Part shown: in pieces, positions 1 through 12,738 of the stretch
Position numbering within the stretch: the stretch's first letter is position 1
How the letters are laid out: every line of letters starts with the position of its first letter
From: Frigoribacterium sp. MEB024
GTDB lineage: Bacteria; Actinomycetota; Actinomycetes; Actinomycetales; Microbacteriaceae
Reading direction: 5' to 3'
Assembly: GCF_000878135.1 (NCBI RefSeq)
Contig: NZ_JXQZ01000039.1
Coordinates: 1-64,000 of the forward strand
DNA: 64,000 nt
The notes under the pieces: generated by a model
What the model saw: only the letters and a program-made list of their open reading frames with translations
What the model was told of the DNA's origin: nothing
Databases searched by the model: none
Program-made: the position numbers and the translations under genes

Positions 1-3319
<3,319 letters not shown>

Positions 3320-3325
3320 CCGACA

Positions 3326-3331
3326 AGTGTA
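3326..3331 (-). promoter_or_regulatory. -10 element for mnmA (leaderless)
   Basis: TACACT on the minus strand, six bases before the mnmA ATG. This fixes the start and predicts a leaderless mRNA. Confidence 0.6.
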
Positions 3332-3358
3332 CGCAGCGGGCCTAGGGTGGCGGACGAC

Positions 3359-4609
3359 ATGTCTTCCTCCTCCCCCGCCTTCAGCATGCGGTCGGTGGCC
3401 CTCGCGGCGTTCCTGCCCGCGGCGCTCTTCGCCATCGGCGAGGGGGCCATCATCCCGATCATCCCCGTGGTGGCGAGCGAGCTCGACGCCTCGCTCCCCT
3501 TCGCCGGCTTCGTCGCCGCGCTCATCCTCGTCGGCGAGCTGATCGGCGACATCCCGAGCGGATGGCTCGTCAGTCGCATCGGCGAGCGCACCTCGATGAT
3601 CGGCGCCTCGCTCGTCAGCATCGGCGGTCTCGTCACCTGCCTGCTGGCGCCGAACGAGATCGTCCTCGCCGTCGGCGTGCTGGTCATCGGCCTCGCGACC
3701 GCGGTCTTCGCCCTCGCTCGACACGCCTTCATGACGAGCTTCGTGCCCGTCGAGATCCGCGCCCGGGCTCTGTCGAGCCTCGGCGGGGTCTTCCGGCTCG
3801 GCTACTTCGTCGGCCCGTTCCTGTCGGCCGGGGTCATCGAGCTGACCGGGTCCGTCCAGTCGGCGTTCGTCGTGCACATCGTCGGCTGCCTCGGTGCGGC
3901 CGTCGCGCTGCTCGTCCTGCGTGACCCGTCGGCGGCCTTCGGCGTCCGGCCGGGTCGCGGCACCGAGGACGGCGCCGACCTCGTCGCGAGGGAGGCCCAG
4001 GGGCTCTTCGGCACCCTCTGGCGTCACCGCGGCGTGCTGCTGAAGCTCGGCAGCGGCGCGGCCCTGATCGGCGCCATGCGCTCGGGCCGCCAGGTCATGT
4101 TGCCGCTCTGGGCCGTCAGCATCGGCCTCGGGGCGTCCGAGACCGCGATCATCATCGGCATCGCCGGCGCCGTGGACTTCGCGTTGTTCTACACGAGCGG
4201 CCAGATCATGGACCGCTTCGGGCGCCTGTGGAGCGCCGTCCCCTGCATGGTCGGCCTTGGCCTCTCGTACCTCGCGCTGTCGGTCACGCACGACCTCGAC
4301 GCGAACGTCGGCTGGTTCGTCACCGTCGCGATCCTGATGTCCCTGGCCAACGGCGTGGGCAGCGGCATCCTCATGACGCTCGGCGCCGACCTGGCCGACA
4401 AGGGCGACCCCGCGCCCTTCCTCGGCGCCTGGCGCTTCACCGGGGACGCCGGCAGCGCGGCCGCTCCGCTTGTCATCTCCGGGGTGACCGCCGTCGTGTC
4501 GATCTCGCTGGCCAGCGGGGTGATGGGTGTGCTCGGTCTCGTGGGCGCAGCGATCCTCGTGCGCTACGTGCCCCGGTACTCACCGCACGTGCCCCGCTCG
4601 AAGCGCTAG
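3359..4609 (+). CDS. MFS transporter
   Basis: A 416-residue major facilitator superfamily protein with about twelve membrane helices. Motif-A-like residues lie after helix 2 ([15 protein letters not shown]) and again after helix 8 ([12 protein letters not shown]). The inner-loop linker (about residues 195-225) is polar. The substrate cannot be read from sequence; drug or metabolite efflux is typical for this type. The ATG at 3359 follows a TAGGGT hexamer with a 10-base gap and is divergent from mnmA, only 39 bases away. A GTG four codons upstream is an alternative start. Confidence 0.85.
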   Translation: MSSSSPAFSMRSVALAAFLPAALFAIGEGAIIPIIPVVASELDASLPFAGFVAALILVGELIGDIPSGWLVSRIGERTSMIGASLVSIGGLVTCLLAPNEIVLAVGVLVIGLATAVFALARHAFMTSFVPVEIRARALSSLGGVFRLGYFVGPFLSAGVIELTGSVQSAFVVHIVGCLGAAVALLVLRDPSAAFGVRPGRGTEDGADLVAREAQGLFGTLWRHRGVLLKLGSGAALIGAMRSGRQVMLPLWAVSIGLGASETAIIIGIAGAVDFALFYTSGQIMDRFGRLWSAVPCMVGLGLSYLALSVTHDLDANVGWFVTVAILMSLANGVGSGILMTLGADLADKGDPAPFLGAWRFTGDAGSAAAPLVISGVTAVVSISLASGVMGVLGLVGAAILVRYVPRYSPHVPRSKR

Positions 4610-4649
4610 CACCTCCTCGTCCGCCGTTCCGGCCCGAGGCCGTCGTCGG

Positions 4650-4655
4650 TACACT
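4650..4655 (+). promoter_or_regulatory. -10 element for tRNA-Leu
   Basis: TACACT nine bases before the mature tRNA 5' end, with TTCCGG at 4627-4632 in the -35 position (17-base spacer). Confidence 0.55.
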
Positions 4656-4664
4656 CGGTCTGCC

Positions 4665-4746
4665 GCGGGAGTGGTGGAATTGGCAGACACGCAGGATTTA
4701 GGTTCCTGTGCTTTCGAGCGTGAGGGTTCAAGTCCCTTCTCCCGCA
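4665..4746 (+). tRNA. tRNA-Leu (anticodon UAG)
   Basis: The acceptor stem GCGGGAG pairs with CTCCCGC and is followed by discriminator A. The anticodon arm is CAGGA, loop TTTAGGT, TCCTG, giving anticodon TAG. A long variable arm, typical of class II leucine tRNA, and the T-loop GGTTCAAGTCC are present. CCA is not encoded. Confidence 0.97.
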
Positions 4747-4798
4747 CGACCCATCTGAGGCCCCGGGAACGCCGGCGACCACGACCGGAGAACACCCG

Positions 4799-5506
4799 AT
4801 GCTGCCCCTCGTCTCCATCCCCTGGCTCAACCCCGAGTACCTGCTCACGTCCTTCGGCCCGTGGGCCGTGCTCGGCGTCTGCCTGCTCGTCTTCGCCGAG
4901 ACGGGCCTGCTCGTCGGGTTCCTGTTCCCGGGCGACACGTTGCTGATCATCACGGGCATCCTCGCCGCGACCAACCCCGGGGCCCTCGGCCTGCCGATCT
5001 GGCTCATCGCGATCTTCATCAGCATCGCCGCGTTCGCCGGTGGCGAGCTCGGCTACCTGATCGGCCACAAGGTCGGCCCGCGCATCTTCGAGCGGAAAGA
5101 GAGCGGCCTGTTCAGCGTCGCCAACGTCAACCGCACGAACGCCTTCTTCGAGCGGTTCGGCCCGATGGCCGTCATCATCGCCCGGTTCGTCCCGGTGATC
5201 CGGACCTTCGCGCCCATCATGGCCGGCGTCGGCCACATGAGCTACCGGCGCTACTCGCTCTTCAACGCGATCGGCGCCGTCGTCTGGGGCATGGGCATCA
5301 CGCTGGCGGGCTTCGGCATCGGGCACATCCCACCCGTCGCGGACTTCGTCAGCTCGTACATCGACCTGATCCTGCTCGGGGCCGTGCTGGCCACGGTGAT
5401 CCCCATCGCCATCCATTACTTCCACGGGGTGCACCAGGCCAAGAAGGCCGAGGCCTCGGGCGAGGTCGAGACGCCTCAGGTGTCGTCCGCGCCGCACGAC
5501 GCCTGA
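4799..5506 (+). CDS. DedA family (SNARE-associated) membrane protein
   Basis: A 235-residue polytopic membrane protein of the DedA family, linked to lipid-carrier recycling and envelope homeostasis. It shows the N-terminal motif FAETGLLVGFLFPGD, with the conserved acidic residue and FPGD, and the second motif RFVPVIRTFAPIMAG with its essential arginines. The C-terminal tail (KKAEASGEVETP) is polar. GGAGAA eight bases before the ATG is a good ribosome site. It stands alone between tRNA-Leu and the convergent rdgB operon. Confidence 0.92.
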   Translation: MLPLVSIPWLNPEYLLTSFGPWAVLGVCLLVFAETGLLVGFLFPGDTLLIITGILAATNPGALGLPIWLIAIFISIAAFAGGELGYLIGHKVGPRIFERKESGLFSVANVNRTNAFFERFGPMAVIIARFVPVIRTFAPIMAGVGHMSYRRYSLFNAIGAVVWGMGITLAGFGIGHIPPVADFVSSYIDLILLGAVLATVIPIAIHYFHGVHQAKKAEASGEVETPQVSSAPHDA

Positions 5507-5563
5507 GCACCGCGGGCACGTGGGCGGCTGCCGACCGCACCACCCCGAGGAGGCGCGCGCGGC

Positions 5564-6190
5564 TCAGTCCGCCAGCGCGGCCACCCGGGGTGCGATCGCC
5601 CGGAACGCCCGGGCGCGGTGGCTGACGGCGTTCTTCTCGTCCGCGGTGAGCTCGGCCGCGCTGCGGCTCTCGCCCTCGGGGCGGAAGACGGGGTCGTAAC
5701 CGTGCCCGTTCGAGCCGACCCGCGCCTCCAGCACCTCGCCGTGCCACTCGCCGTACTCGACGTGCTCGACCCACTCGCTCGCCTCGGGCGGCCCGTCGGG
5801 GCCCCCGGTACCGGCGGGGCTCGGCACGACGAGGGCGGCGGCGCACGAGAACCACGCCGAGCGGTCGTCGGCACCGTCGAGCTCGGTCAGCAACTTGTCG
5901 ATGTTGTCGTCCGCGTCGCGGGTGCCGGCGTAGCGTGCCGAGTGGATGCCGGGAGCCCCGCCGAGGGCCGCCGCCGAGATGCCGCTGTCGTCGGCGAGCG
6001 CGGGAAGCCCGGTGTGACGTGCTGCCGCACGCGCCTTGATCAGGGCGTTGGCGGCGAACGTGTCACCGTCCTCGACCGGCTCGGGGCCGTCGTAGGCGAC
6101 CAGCTCGACGCCCGGCGCCGTCTCGGCGAGCAGCAGCCGCAGCTCGGCCACCTTGCCCTGGTTGTGCGTGGCGATGACGACGCGGGTCAT
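5564..6190 (-). CDS. rdgB: XTP/dITP (non-canonical purine NTP) pyrophosphatase RdgB
   Basis: Hydrolyses ITP, dITP and XTP to monophosphates to keep deaminated purines out of nucleic acids. 208 residues, with the family N-terminal motif [21 protein letters not shown] in the middle and the C-terminal GYDPVF and SHRARAF motifs, so it is complete. The ATG overlaps the rph stop by four bases (ATGA), which indicates translational coupling. An internal insert ([18 protein letters not shown], about residues 127-145) is Gly/Pro rich and looks like a loop extension. The same order rdgB-rph-murI is common in Actinobacteria. Confidence 0.96.
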   Translation of the reverse strand: MTRVVIATHNQGKVAELRLLLAETAPGVELVAYDGPEPVEDGDTFAANALIKARAAARHTGLPALADDSGISAAALGGAPGIHSARYAGTRDADDNIDKLLTELDGADDRSAWFSCAAALVVPSPAGTGGPDGPPEASEWVEHVEYGEWHGEVLEARVGSNGHGYDPVFRPEGESRSAAELTADEKNAVSHRARAFRAIAPRVAALAD

Positions 6191-6933
6191 CGGCCGAGGG
6201 CCTCGCGTTGGAAGCGGCTCAGGTCGACGGCGCCGGCGACGGCGAGGTCGAGGAGGGAGTCGAGCTCGCGCCGGTCGAACGGCGCTCCCTCGGCCGTGCC
6301 CTGCACCTCGACGAACGACCCGCTGCCCGTGACGACGACGTTCATGTCGGTCTCGGCCCGGACGTCCTCGACGTAGGCGAGGTCGAGCATGGGCTCGCCG
6401 TCGATGATGCCGACCGAGACCGCCGAGACGCTGTCGGTCAGCGGCGTGGCCTTCTGCCCCACGAACTTCTTCTCGCGGCCCCACTCGATCGCCTGGGCCA
6501 GGGCGACGTAGGCACCCGTGATCGCGGCGGTCCGGGTGCCGCCGTCGGCCTGCAGGACGTCGCAGTCGAGCACGATCGTGTTCTCGCCGAGCGCCTTGGT
6601 GTCGACCACGGCCCGGAGGCTGCGGCCGATCAGGCGCGAGATCTCGTGCGTGCGTCCACCGATCTTGCCCTTGACGCTCTCGCGGTCGTTGCGCGAGTTG
6701 GTGGCCCGGGGCAGCATCGCGTACTCGGCGGTGACCCAGCCCTTGCCCTTGCCCGTCAGCCAGCGGGGCACGCCGTTCGTGAAGGACGCGGTGCAGAGCA
6801 CCTTGGTGCCGCCGAACGTGATGAGGGCGCTGCCCTCGGCGTGGGCGCTCCACCCGGTCTCGATGGTGACGGGTCGCAGATCGGTGGTGCTGCGCCCGTC
6901 GGCGCGGACGGTCGTGCTCGTGGTGTCGGTCAT
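6187..6933 (-). CDS. rph: Ribonuclease PH
   Basis: Phosphorolytic 3'-5' exoribonuclease that trims tRNA precursors. 248 residues, the usual length. Family blocks include RPVTIETG, the arginine-rich [34 protein letters not shown] and [25 protein letters not shown] lies upstream of the ATG. Second gene of a murI-rph-rdgB run: 71 bases after the murI stop and coupled to rdgB by ATGA overlap. Confidence 0.97.
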   Translation of the reverse strand: MTDTTSTTVRADGRSTTDLRPVTIETGWSAHAEGSALITFGGTKVLCTASFTNGVPRWLTGKGKGWVTAEYAMLPRATNSRNDRESVKGKIGGRTHEISRLIGRSLRAVVDTKALGENTIVLDCDVLQADGGTRTAAITGAYVALAQAIEWGREKKFVGQKATPLTDSVSAVSVGIIDGEPMLDLAYVEDVRAETDMNVVVTGSGSFVEVQGTAEGAPFDRRELDSLLDLAVAGAVDLSRFQREALGR

Positions 6934-6993
6934 GATGCCTTCTCTCGGCGGTGGTGGACGGTGGCGTCGGGGTCGTCGACCCCGAGGGACGCA

Positions 6994-7006
6994 GGAGGCG
7001 CGGGTC
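6994..7006 (+). repeat. Dispersed GGAGGCGCGGGTC repeat, copy 1
   Basis: Exact 13-base core, preceded by A. It overlaps the first two bases (read on +) of the murI stop codon and lies between murI and rph. Confidence 0.6.
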
Positions 7007-7859
7007 AGGTCCGCTCGACGGTGCGGAGGTTCGTGGGCAACTCGATCGCCCCCGTCTCGAGGTGACCGACGCGCGAGACCTCGGGCCCCAGGAACCGCCG
7101 GGCCAGGCGCAGGAACGCCTTCTCGTCGGGCCCGGTGGCCTCGAATTCGTGGTGTGGCTCGCCGCGGTCGGTGCGCTCGAGCCCGTGCTGGACGAGCGTG
7201 CGGTAGACGTCGGCCGCCGTCTCTTCCGCGCTGGACACGAGCCGGACGTCGGGGCCCACGACGTACTGCACGGCCGCCGACATGAGGGGGTAGTGGGTGC
7301 AGCCCAGGACGAGGGTGTCGATGCCGGCGTCGCGCAGCGGGGCGAGGTAGCCCTCGGCGACGCCCCGCAGCTCGGGGCTCGACGTGTCGCCCGCCTCGAC
7401 GAACTCCACGAAGCGCGGGCAGGCCTGCGTGAACAACTCGAGGCCCGCGGCGGCGGCGAAGGCGTCCTCGTAGGCCCGCGAGTTGATCGTGCCCTCGGTC
7501 CCGATGACGCCGATGCGGCCGTTGCGCGTCTGCTGCACGGCGGCGCGCACGGCCGGCTGGATCACCTCGACCACGGGGATGCCGGCGCCGATCGTGTACC
7601 GCTCGCGGGCGTCGCGCAGCACGGCGGACGACGCGGTGTTGCAGGCGATGACCAGGAGCTTGACGCCCTGGGCGACGAGGTCGTCCATCACGGCGAGGGC
7701 GTACTCGCGCACCCGGGCGATGGGCTTCGGTCCGTACGGCGAGTGGGCCGTGTCGCCCACGTACCGGATGGACTCGTGGGGCAGCTGGTCGATGATCGCC
7801 CGCGACACGGTCAGGCCGCCGACGCCGCTGTCGAAGACTCCGATGGGTGCGTCCGTCAC
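7005..7859 (-). CDS. murI: Glutamate racemase MurI
   Basis: Makes D-glutamate for peptidoglycan. 284 residues with the N-terminal [12 protein letters not shown] and the two catalytic cysteine motifs ACNTAS and GCTHYPL, so both acid-base residues are present. I choose the GTG at 7859 because a TAGGCT hexamer ends eight bases before it; an upstream in-frame GTG at 7865 would start within two bases of the hexamer. Divergent from pncB; heads the murI-rph-rdgB cluster. Confidence 0.96.
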   Translation of the reverse strand: MTDAPIGVFDSGVGGLTVSRAIIDQLPHESIRYVGDTAHSPYGPKPIARVREYALAVMDDLVAQGVKLLVIACNTASSAVLRDARERYTIGAGIPVVEVIQPAVRAAVQQTRNGRIGVIGTEGTINSRAYEDAFAAAAGLELFTQACPRFVEFVEAGDTSSPELRGVAEGYLAPLRDAGIDTLVLGCTHYPLMSAAVQYVVGPDVRLVSSAEETAADVYRTLVQHGLERTDRGEPHHEFEATGPDEKAFLRLARRFLGPEVSRVGHLETGAIELPTNLRTVERT

Positions 7860-7867
7860 GACCACGA

Positions 7868-7873
7868 AGCCTA
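7868..7873 (-). promoter_or_regulatory. -10 element for murI
   Basis: TAGGCT on the minus strand, eight bases before the GTG. It shares a 66-base intergenic region with the divergent pncB promoter. Confidence 0.55.
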
Positions 7874-7913
7874 CCCGTCGCGAGCCGCGCCCCCCGGGAC
7901 GACCGGGCGAGCC

Positions 7914-7919
7914 TAGGCT
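7914..7919 (+). promoter_or_regulatory. -10 element for pncB (leaderless)
   Basis: TAGGCT six bases before the GTG at 7926; no Shine-Dalgarno sequence fits between. No convincing -35 is seen. Confidence 0.6.
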
Positions 7920-7925
7920 GGCGGG

Positions 7926-9215
7926 GTGACCAGCGCGCTGTTGACCGACCGGTACGAGCTCACCATGGTGGAGGCCGCCCTCAAGGCGGGCACGGCCCAC
8001 CGGGACAGCGTCTTCGAGGTGTTCGCCCGACGCCTGCCCGAGGGACGGCGCTACGGCATCGTCGCGGGCACCGGTCGGTTCCTCGAACTCCTGTCCGACT
8101 TCCGGTTCGGCGACGACGAGGTGGCTTGGCTCCGCGAGGCGGGCGTCGTGGACGCCACGACGGCCGACTGGCTGGCCGACTACCGGTTCTCGGGCGACAT
8201 CTGGGGCTACGCCGAGGGCGAGGTGTACCTGCCCGGGTCACCGCTGCTGGTCATCGAGTCGACGTTCGCCGAGGCCGTGCTGCTCGAGACCCTGGCGCTG
8301 AGCGTCTTCAACTACGACTCGGCGGTGGCCAGCGCGGCGGCGCGCATGGTCTCGGCCGCCGACGGGCGCCCCCTCGCCGAGATGGGTTCACGTCGCACGG
8401 GCGAACGCAGCGCCGTGGCCGCGGCCCGGGCCGCGTACATCGCGGGCTTCGGCGCCACGAGCAACCTCGAGGCCGGACGGTCGTGGGGCGTTCCGACGAT
8501 GGGCACCGCGGCCCACGCGTTCACGCTCCTGCACGACACCGAGGAGGACGCCTTCCGCGCCCAGGTCGACACGCTGGGGCCGGGTACCACCCTGCTCGTC
8601 GACACCTACGACATCCCCGAGGCGGTGGCCACGGCCGTCCGGGTGGCCGGGCCGGGGCTCGGAGCGGTGCGCATCGACAGCGGCGACCTGCCGTCACTGG
8701 TGGGACAGGTCCGCACCCAGCTCGACGAGCTCGGCGCGACGGGGGCGAAGATCACCGTCACGAACGACCTCGACGAGTACACGATCGCCGCTCTGCGCGC
8801 GGCCCCGGTCGACTCCTTCGGCGTGGGCACGTCGGTCGTCTCGGGCTCGGGCCACCCGGCCGCCGGCATGGTCTTCAAGCTGGTCGCGCGTCGCGGGGAC
8901 GACGGCGCCTGGGTCTCGGTGGCGAAGAAGTCGGCCGACAAGGCCACCGTCGGTGGACGGAAGTCCCCCGTGCGCGTGATCGTCGACGGGGTCGCCACCC
9001 GCGAGCTCATCCGCGTCGGATCGTCCGAGGTCGCGGCCGGGGAGCGCCCGCTGCACGTGCCGCTCGTGGTGGCAGGAGAAATCGACACCCGTCACACGGG
9101 AGCCGAGGGCGTGGCCCGCGCGCGCCTCCACCGAGCCGCGGCCGTGGCCGAGCTGCCCGACCAGGCGCTGAGGCTGGGCCGTGGCGAGCCGGTCGTCCCG
9201 ACCGTCTACGCCTGA
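7926..9215 (+). CDS. pncB: Nicotinate phosphoribosyltransferase PncB
   Basis: Converts nicotinate plus PRPP to nicotinate mononucleotide in NAD salvage. 429 residues. Family features are [10 protein letters not shown] at the N-terminus, the substrate-binding block [25 protein letters not shown] with its active-site His, IDSGDL, and SFGVGTSVV. It is the single gene of its direction between the divergent murI and the convergent DUF3039 gene. From memory, pncB near rph/murI is also seen in mycobacteria. Confidence 0.96.
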   Translation: MTSALLTDRYELTMVEAALKAGTAHRDSVFEVFARRLPEGRRYGIVAGTGRFLELLSDFRFGDDEVAWLREAGVVDATTADWLADYRFSGDIWGYAEGEVYLPGSPLLVIESTFAEAVLLETLALSVFNYDSAVASAAARMVSAADGRPLAEMGSRRTGERSAVAAARAAYIAGFGATSNLEAGRSWGVPTMGTAAHAFTLLHDTEEDAFRAQVDTLGPGTTLLVDTYDIPEAVATAVRVAGPGLGAVRIDSGDLPSLVGQVRTQLDELGATGAKITVTNDLDEYTIAALRAAPVDSFGVGTSVVSGSGHPAAGMVFKLVARRGDDGAWVSVAKKSADKATVGGRKSPVRVIVDGVATRELIRVGSSEVAAGERPLHVPLVVAGEIDTRHTGAEGVARARLHRAAAVAELPDQALRLGRGEPVVPTVYA

Positions 9216-9228
9216 CCCGGCGCCGGCT

Positions 9229-9489
9229 TCACTCGGACGTCATCTTCTCGTAGATCTCTTTGCAGGTCGGGCACACCGGGAACTTCTCGGGATCGCGACC
9301 AGGCGTCCACTTCTTGCCACAGAGCGCCTTGACGGGCTTGCCGCTCAGCGCGGACTCCATGATCTTGTCCTTCTTCACGTAGTGCGAGAAGCGCTCGTGG
9401 TCGCCCGGGTCGATCGCCTCGTCGTTCAGGAGCTTCTCGAGCTCGCGGTCCATGACGTCGAGGCCGCCGCCCGTCTGCGTGTCAGTCAT
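9229..9489 (-). CDS. DUF3039 small zinc-ribbon-like protein
   Basis: An 86-residue cytosolic protein found widely in Actinobacteria and of unknown function. It contains ERFSHYVKKDKI and a putative metal site formed by ALCGKKW and CPTCKEIYEKM (Cys, then CxxC). I choose the ATG at 9489 because TACGAT ends exactly six bases upstream; longer in-frame extensions have no family similarity. Its stop lies 13 bases from the convergent pncB stop. Confidence 0.85.
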   Translation of the reverse strand: MTDTQTGGGLDVMDRELEKLLNDEAIDPGDHERFSHYVKKDKIMESALSGKPVKALCGKKWTPGRDPEKFPVCPTCKEIYEKMTSE

Positions 9490-9495
9490 GCAGAC

Positions 9496-9501
9496 ATCGT
9501 A
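9496..9501 (-). promoter_or_regulatory. -10 element for DUF3039 gene (leaderless)
   Basis: TACGAT on the minus strand, six bases before the ATG. Confidence 0.6.
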
Positions 9502-9514
9502 CGTCGACCTCGAC

Positions 9515-11080
9515 TCAGCTGCGGAGGGCGAACGCCAGGAGCTCGGGCGCTCGCCGCGAGAAGACCCGGGCGCCGAGGGCCACACCCGCGACCAACACGA
9601 TGAGTCCCACTCCGACACCGAGCGCCAGCGCCCAGGTGCCACCCGCCGGGTAGCCCGTGATCAATCCGCGACCGGCGAACCAGAGCGCGGGTGCCGTCGC
9701 GAGGACCGCTCCCCCGATCATGACGGTCTGCGCCCAGGCCGCGGTGGCGCCGTTCGACTGCGGCTGCTGGAACGGGTCGTCGTGCGGACGGACCGTGGCG
9801 TAGGGCATGAGGGCCGACACCAGGCTCGACAGGCCGAGGCCGCTGAGCAGGAAGCCGGCGCTCACCCCCAGCTCGGACGGCAGCGCCTGCCAGTCGCCGA
9901 ACAGCCAGGTCGCGACGACCGAGCCCAGCACGACGAGAGGGACGCCGATCAGCAGTGGAGGCGCGAGTCGCCCCACGCGGTCCGCCAGGCCCCGCGTGTC
10001 GGACGCCACGTGCATCCAGAGGGCCGTGCTGTCGTAGGCCACGTCGTTGTGCGGCAGGAACCCCAGGATGAGGCACATGATCGGCACCGGGACGAGCGCC
10101 AGCCAGTTCCAACTGACGCCCGCGATGCCGAGGGGGACGACGAGCAGAGGCAGGAACGGGATGATGACGAGCGACATGCGGTAGCGCGCGTCGCGCATCC
10201 AGTAGGTGAGGCTGCGGCCGGCGACGGCACCGGTCGGCGAGGCCCGGACGTACTCGAACCAGCCGAGGCCGTCGCCGTCGTCGACCTCTTCGGGTTCGGG
10301 CCGGTCGACGAACGCGCGAGCGACGAGTGCCCGCCAGGCGAGCCAGAGGGCCACGAGCGAGACGACGGCGATGGCGACGTCGGCCACGACGCGACCCGTC
10401 TGGCCCGCGGCGACGTGGCCGGGAAGCGCGAGCGCGGCCCCGAAGGGCGTCCAGGCGAGGGCGTCCGCGACGACGCCGGTGCCCGAGCGGCCGGGCAACG
10501 AGAGGCGGACGAGGTCGACGATCACGGGTACGGCCAGCAGGACGACGAGCACGGCCCCGACGAGCGCGAGCTCGCGACCGCGACGGGACGTCAGCACGAC
10601 ACTGTTCAGCGTCGAGGCCACGAGGGCCAGCAACAGCGCCGTGACGCCGGCGACGAGGGCGCCGACGACGGCGATCGCCGCGACGCCGGTGCCCTCGCCC
10701 CAGGCACGGACGTACCCGGTCGAGAGGACCAGCAGGGCCAGCGTGGGCAGGCCGATCGCGGCACCGAGCGCGAGGCCGACCGCTGCCCCTCCCTCGGACA
10801 CGCCGAGGACGGCGAGACGGCGGGGGTCGCTCCAGGCGGGACGGACGGTCGCGAAGGGGACGACGGCGAAGCCGACCAGCAGCAGGGAGCCCCCACCGAC
10901 CGCGAGGGCGCGGACGTCGTCGAGGGGCGCGTCGCGCAGGCCGCTCACGAGGCTCGCGACGGCGATCGTGACGATGAGGACGGCGAGCACGGAAGCCACG
11001 GCGACGGTCAGGCGGCGCGGGCCGAAGCGGACCGTGTTGCCGATCGTCTGGAGCCTCAGTCGGAGAAGTTCTGCAACCAT
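9515..11080 (-). CDS. ABC exporter permease, large hydrophobic type
   Basis: A 521-residue integral membrane protein with roughly twelve hydrophobic helices and short polar loops. Its start overlaps the end of the upstream ATPase gene by 25 bases, so the two form one exporter. The N-terminus LLRLRLQTIGNTVRFGPRR is a basic amphipathic segment on the cytosolic face. A conserved-looking extracytosolic segment HNDVAYDSTALWMHV lies mid-protein. Related actinobacterial pairs are annotated only as ABC-2-like transporters; the substrate is unknown. Confidence 0.75.
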   Translation of the reverse strand: MVAELLRLRLQTIGNTVRFGPRRLTVAVASVLAVLIVTIAVASLVSGLRDAPLDDVRALAVGGGSLLLVGFAVVPFATVRPAWSDPRRLAVLGVSEGGAAVGLALGAAIGLPTLALLVLSTGYVRAWGEGTGVAAIAVVGALVAGVTALLLALVASTLNSVVLTSRRGRELALVGAVLVVLLAVPVIVDLVRLSLPGRSGTGVVADALAWTPFGAALALPGHVAAGQTGRVVADVAIAVVSLVALWLAWRALVARAFVDRPEPEEVDDGDGLGWFEYVRASPTGAVAGRSLTYWMRDARYRMSLVIIPFLPLLVVPLGIAGVSWNWLALVPVPIMCLILGFLPHNDVAYDSTALWMHVASDTRGLADRVGRLAPPLLIGVPLVVLGSVVATWLFGDWQALPSELGVSAGFLLSGLGLSSLVSALMPYATVRPHDDPFQQPQSNGATAAWAQTVMIGGAVLATAPALWFAGRGLITGYPAGGTWALALGVGVGLIVLVAGVALGARVFSRRAPELLAFALRS

Positions 11081-12474
11081 TCCATGCCCTCCGTGACCGC
11101 GCGCCCGCCGGCGAGCTCGACGAACCGCTGCTCGAGAGAGCGTCCGGCCCGGACCTCGTCGACCGTGCCGCTGGCGAGGACGTGACCGTCGACGATCACC
11201 GCGACGCTGTCGCAGATGCGCTCGACGAGGTCCATGCTGTGACTCGACAGCAACACCGTCCCACCCCCGGCCACGTAGCGCTGCAGGACGTCCGTCACGG
11301 TGGCGGCCGACACGGGGTCGACCGACTCGAACGGCTCGTCGAGCACGAGGACCCGGGGCGAGTGGATGATCGCGGCGGCCAGGGCGATCTTCTTCGTCAT
11401 GCCCACGGAGTAGTCGCTGACGAGACGGCCGAGCGCGTCGTGAAGGCCGAACGCGGTGGCGAGGTCGGAGGAGCGCTTGCGTGCCGTGACGCCGTCGAGC
11501 CCGCGGAGGGTCGCCGAGTAGTAGAGGAGCTGCGCACCGGTCAGCCGGTCGAAGAGTCGCAGACGGTCGGGGAGGACACCGAGCGACCGCTTCGCCGCGG
11601 CCGGGTCGCGCCAGACGTCGGCCCCGAGGACGGTCACCGTGCCGGCGTCGGGTCGCAGCAGACCGGTCACGATCGACAAGGTGGTCGTCTTGCCGGCCCC
11701 GTTCGGACCGACGATTCCGTAGAACGACCCGGCTCGGACCTCGAGGTCGACGTTCTCCACCGCGACCGTGCCGCCGTAGCGCTTCATGAGCCCCGAGATC
11801 GCGAGCACCACGGGGGCCTCGGCGTCGACCTCGCGCGCCGCTCGCACCGAGCCCTCGTCGGCGGAGGTCCGTTCGGTCTCGACGGCGACGCCGTCCTCGG
11901 CCTCGGAGAGATCGCCGACGGTCTCGTCGGTGGTGGTCGTGTCGTCGTCGTCCGGGGCGGTCGACGGAGAGTCGCCGGCGAGCGCGTCGTCGAGGGCGGC
12001 GGCCGACTCCTCTTCGGAGGTCAGGGCATCACCGAAGTAGTCGTCGGCCGAGACGCGGACGACGACTGTGCCCTCCGTCGTGACTCCTGCGTCGGCCAGT
12101 TCGGCGACGACCTCTTCTTCTGCGGCCCTCGCCGCCGCCTCGGCCCGGGCGCGCGCGTTCGCGGCGCGGGTCGCTGCCGCCTTCTTGGCCGCCGCCGACC
12201 GATCGGCGGCGGTGCGCTGAGAGGGCTTGCGAGGCGAGGAGGGCTTCCGGGGCGCCGAGGGCTTGCGAGCCGTCGACGGTTTCGTCACCGGCACGCGGGG
12301 CGTCGTGGCCTCGGTCGTGGCGGCCGTCCCCTCGGCCACGTCCCCCGCGGTCGTCGCGTCGTCGTCCACTGTGTTCTCCCCCTGGTCGGATGCGCCCACC
12401 GCTCCGACCGTGTCGTCACCCGGCGTCGAGTCGGGGGCGATGTCACCCACTTCGTCCTCGCGCCGTCCAGCCAT
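11056..12474 (-). CDS. ABC transporter ATPase with long disordered N-terminal extension
   Basis: 472 residues. The ABC domain occupies about residues 222-455, with Walker A GPNGAGKTT (256-264), a signature YSVGMTKK and Walker B VLVLDEPF followed by an H-loop SSHSMD. Ahead of it lie about 220 residues absent from ordinary ABC-2 ATPases: an acidic start, repeats of the KPSxPRKPS type (about 66-85), an Ala/Arg/Lys helix (about 90-125) and an acidic Asp/Thr stretch (160-215). The basic part resembles histone-like tails and could bind nucleic acid or partner proteins, which is inference. TACGGT lies six bases before the ATG. Confidence 0.85.
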   Translation of the reverse strand: MAGRREDEVGDIAPDSTPGDDTVGAVGASDQGENTVDDDATTAGDVAEGTAATTEATTPRVPVTKPSTARKPSAPRKPSSPRKPSQRTAADRSAAAKKAAATRAANARARAEAAARAAEEEVVAELADAGVTTEGTVVVRVSADDYFGDALTSEEESAAALDDALAGDSPSTAPDDDDTTTTDETVGDLSEAEDGVAVETERTSADEGSVRAAREVDAEAPVVLAISGLMKRYGGTVAVENVDLEVRAGSFYGIVGPNGAGKTTTLSIVTGLLRPDAGTVTVLGADVWRDPAAAKRSLGVLPDRLRLFDRLTGAQLLYYSATLRGLDGVTARKRSSDLATAFGLHDALGRLVSDYSVGMTKKIALAAAIIHSPRVLVLDEPFESVDPVSAATVTDVLQRYVAGGGTVLLSSHSMDLVERICDSVAVIVDGHVLASGTVDEVRAGRSLEQRFVELAGGRAVTEGMEWLQNFSD

Positions 12475-12480
12475 CGCCCC

Positions 12481-12486
12481 ACCGTA
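12481..12486 (-). promoter_or_regulatory. -10 element for the ABC ATPase/permease pair (leaderless)
   Basis: TACGGT on the minus strand, six bases before the ATG at 12474. Confidence 0.6.
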
Positions 12487-12580
12487 CCAAGGCCACGACG
12501 CCGACCGGACGACGGGAGGCGCATATCACGAAAGGGACACGCTTCGGGGCCGTTCCCTGGCTGCTCCTGGCCTGATCGGG

Positions 12581-12738
12581 TAGTCTTCAACGGCACGACG
12601 ACGTGTCCAGATCGATGCTCCGCGGTGAACACCGCTCGAACACGAGGCGAATCGCACCCAGAGACGGGTCCGGTCCGCACCGCCGGGGCCACCGCAGAGC
12701 CCGTCCCGCACGGGCTCGCCCCTTGTGAGGAGACCAGC
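12581..12738 (+). promoter_or_regulatory. Promoter and 5' leader of the surface-polymer locus
   Basis: TAGTCT at 12581-12586 is a candidate -10. It would give a leader of about 145 bases, unusually long here. The leader contains a perfect 8-base-pair hairpin (GAGCCCGT, loop CCCGC, ACGGGCTC, 12697-12717) just before the ribosome site GTGAGGAG. It also holds an open frame 12615-12728 (37 codons, very Arg rich) that ends inside that ribosome site. Whether the frame is translated is unknown. Confidence 0.4.

Noticed and set aside
5546-5557. AGGAGG within the dispersed repeat as ribosome binding sites
   Set aside because: Most copies are not 5-10 bases upstream of a plausible start codon, and several lie antisense to or inside genes.
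9452-11185. A 577-codon plus-strand frame opposite the ABC permease
   Set aside because: Low-complexity Asp/Glu/Arg/Gln translation typical of antisense to hydrophobic codons; the permease frame has clean membrane helices.
12615-12728. 37-codon leader frame as a confirmed gene
   Set aside because: No ribosome site or promoter-distance support, and chance frames are common at this GC; kept only as a leader observation.
11182-12738. Upstream extension of the nucleotidyltransferase frame to 756 codons
   Set aside because: Antisense to the ABC ATPase; the strong ribosome site at 12725 sets GTG 12739 as the start.
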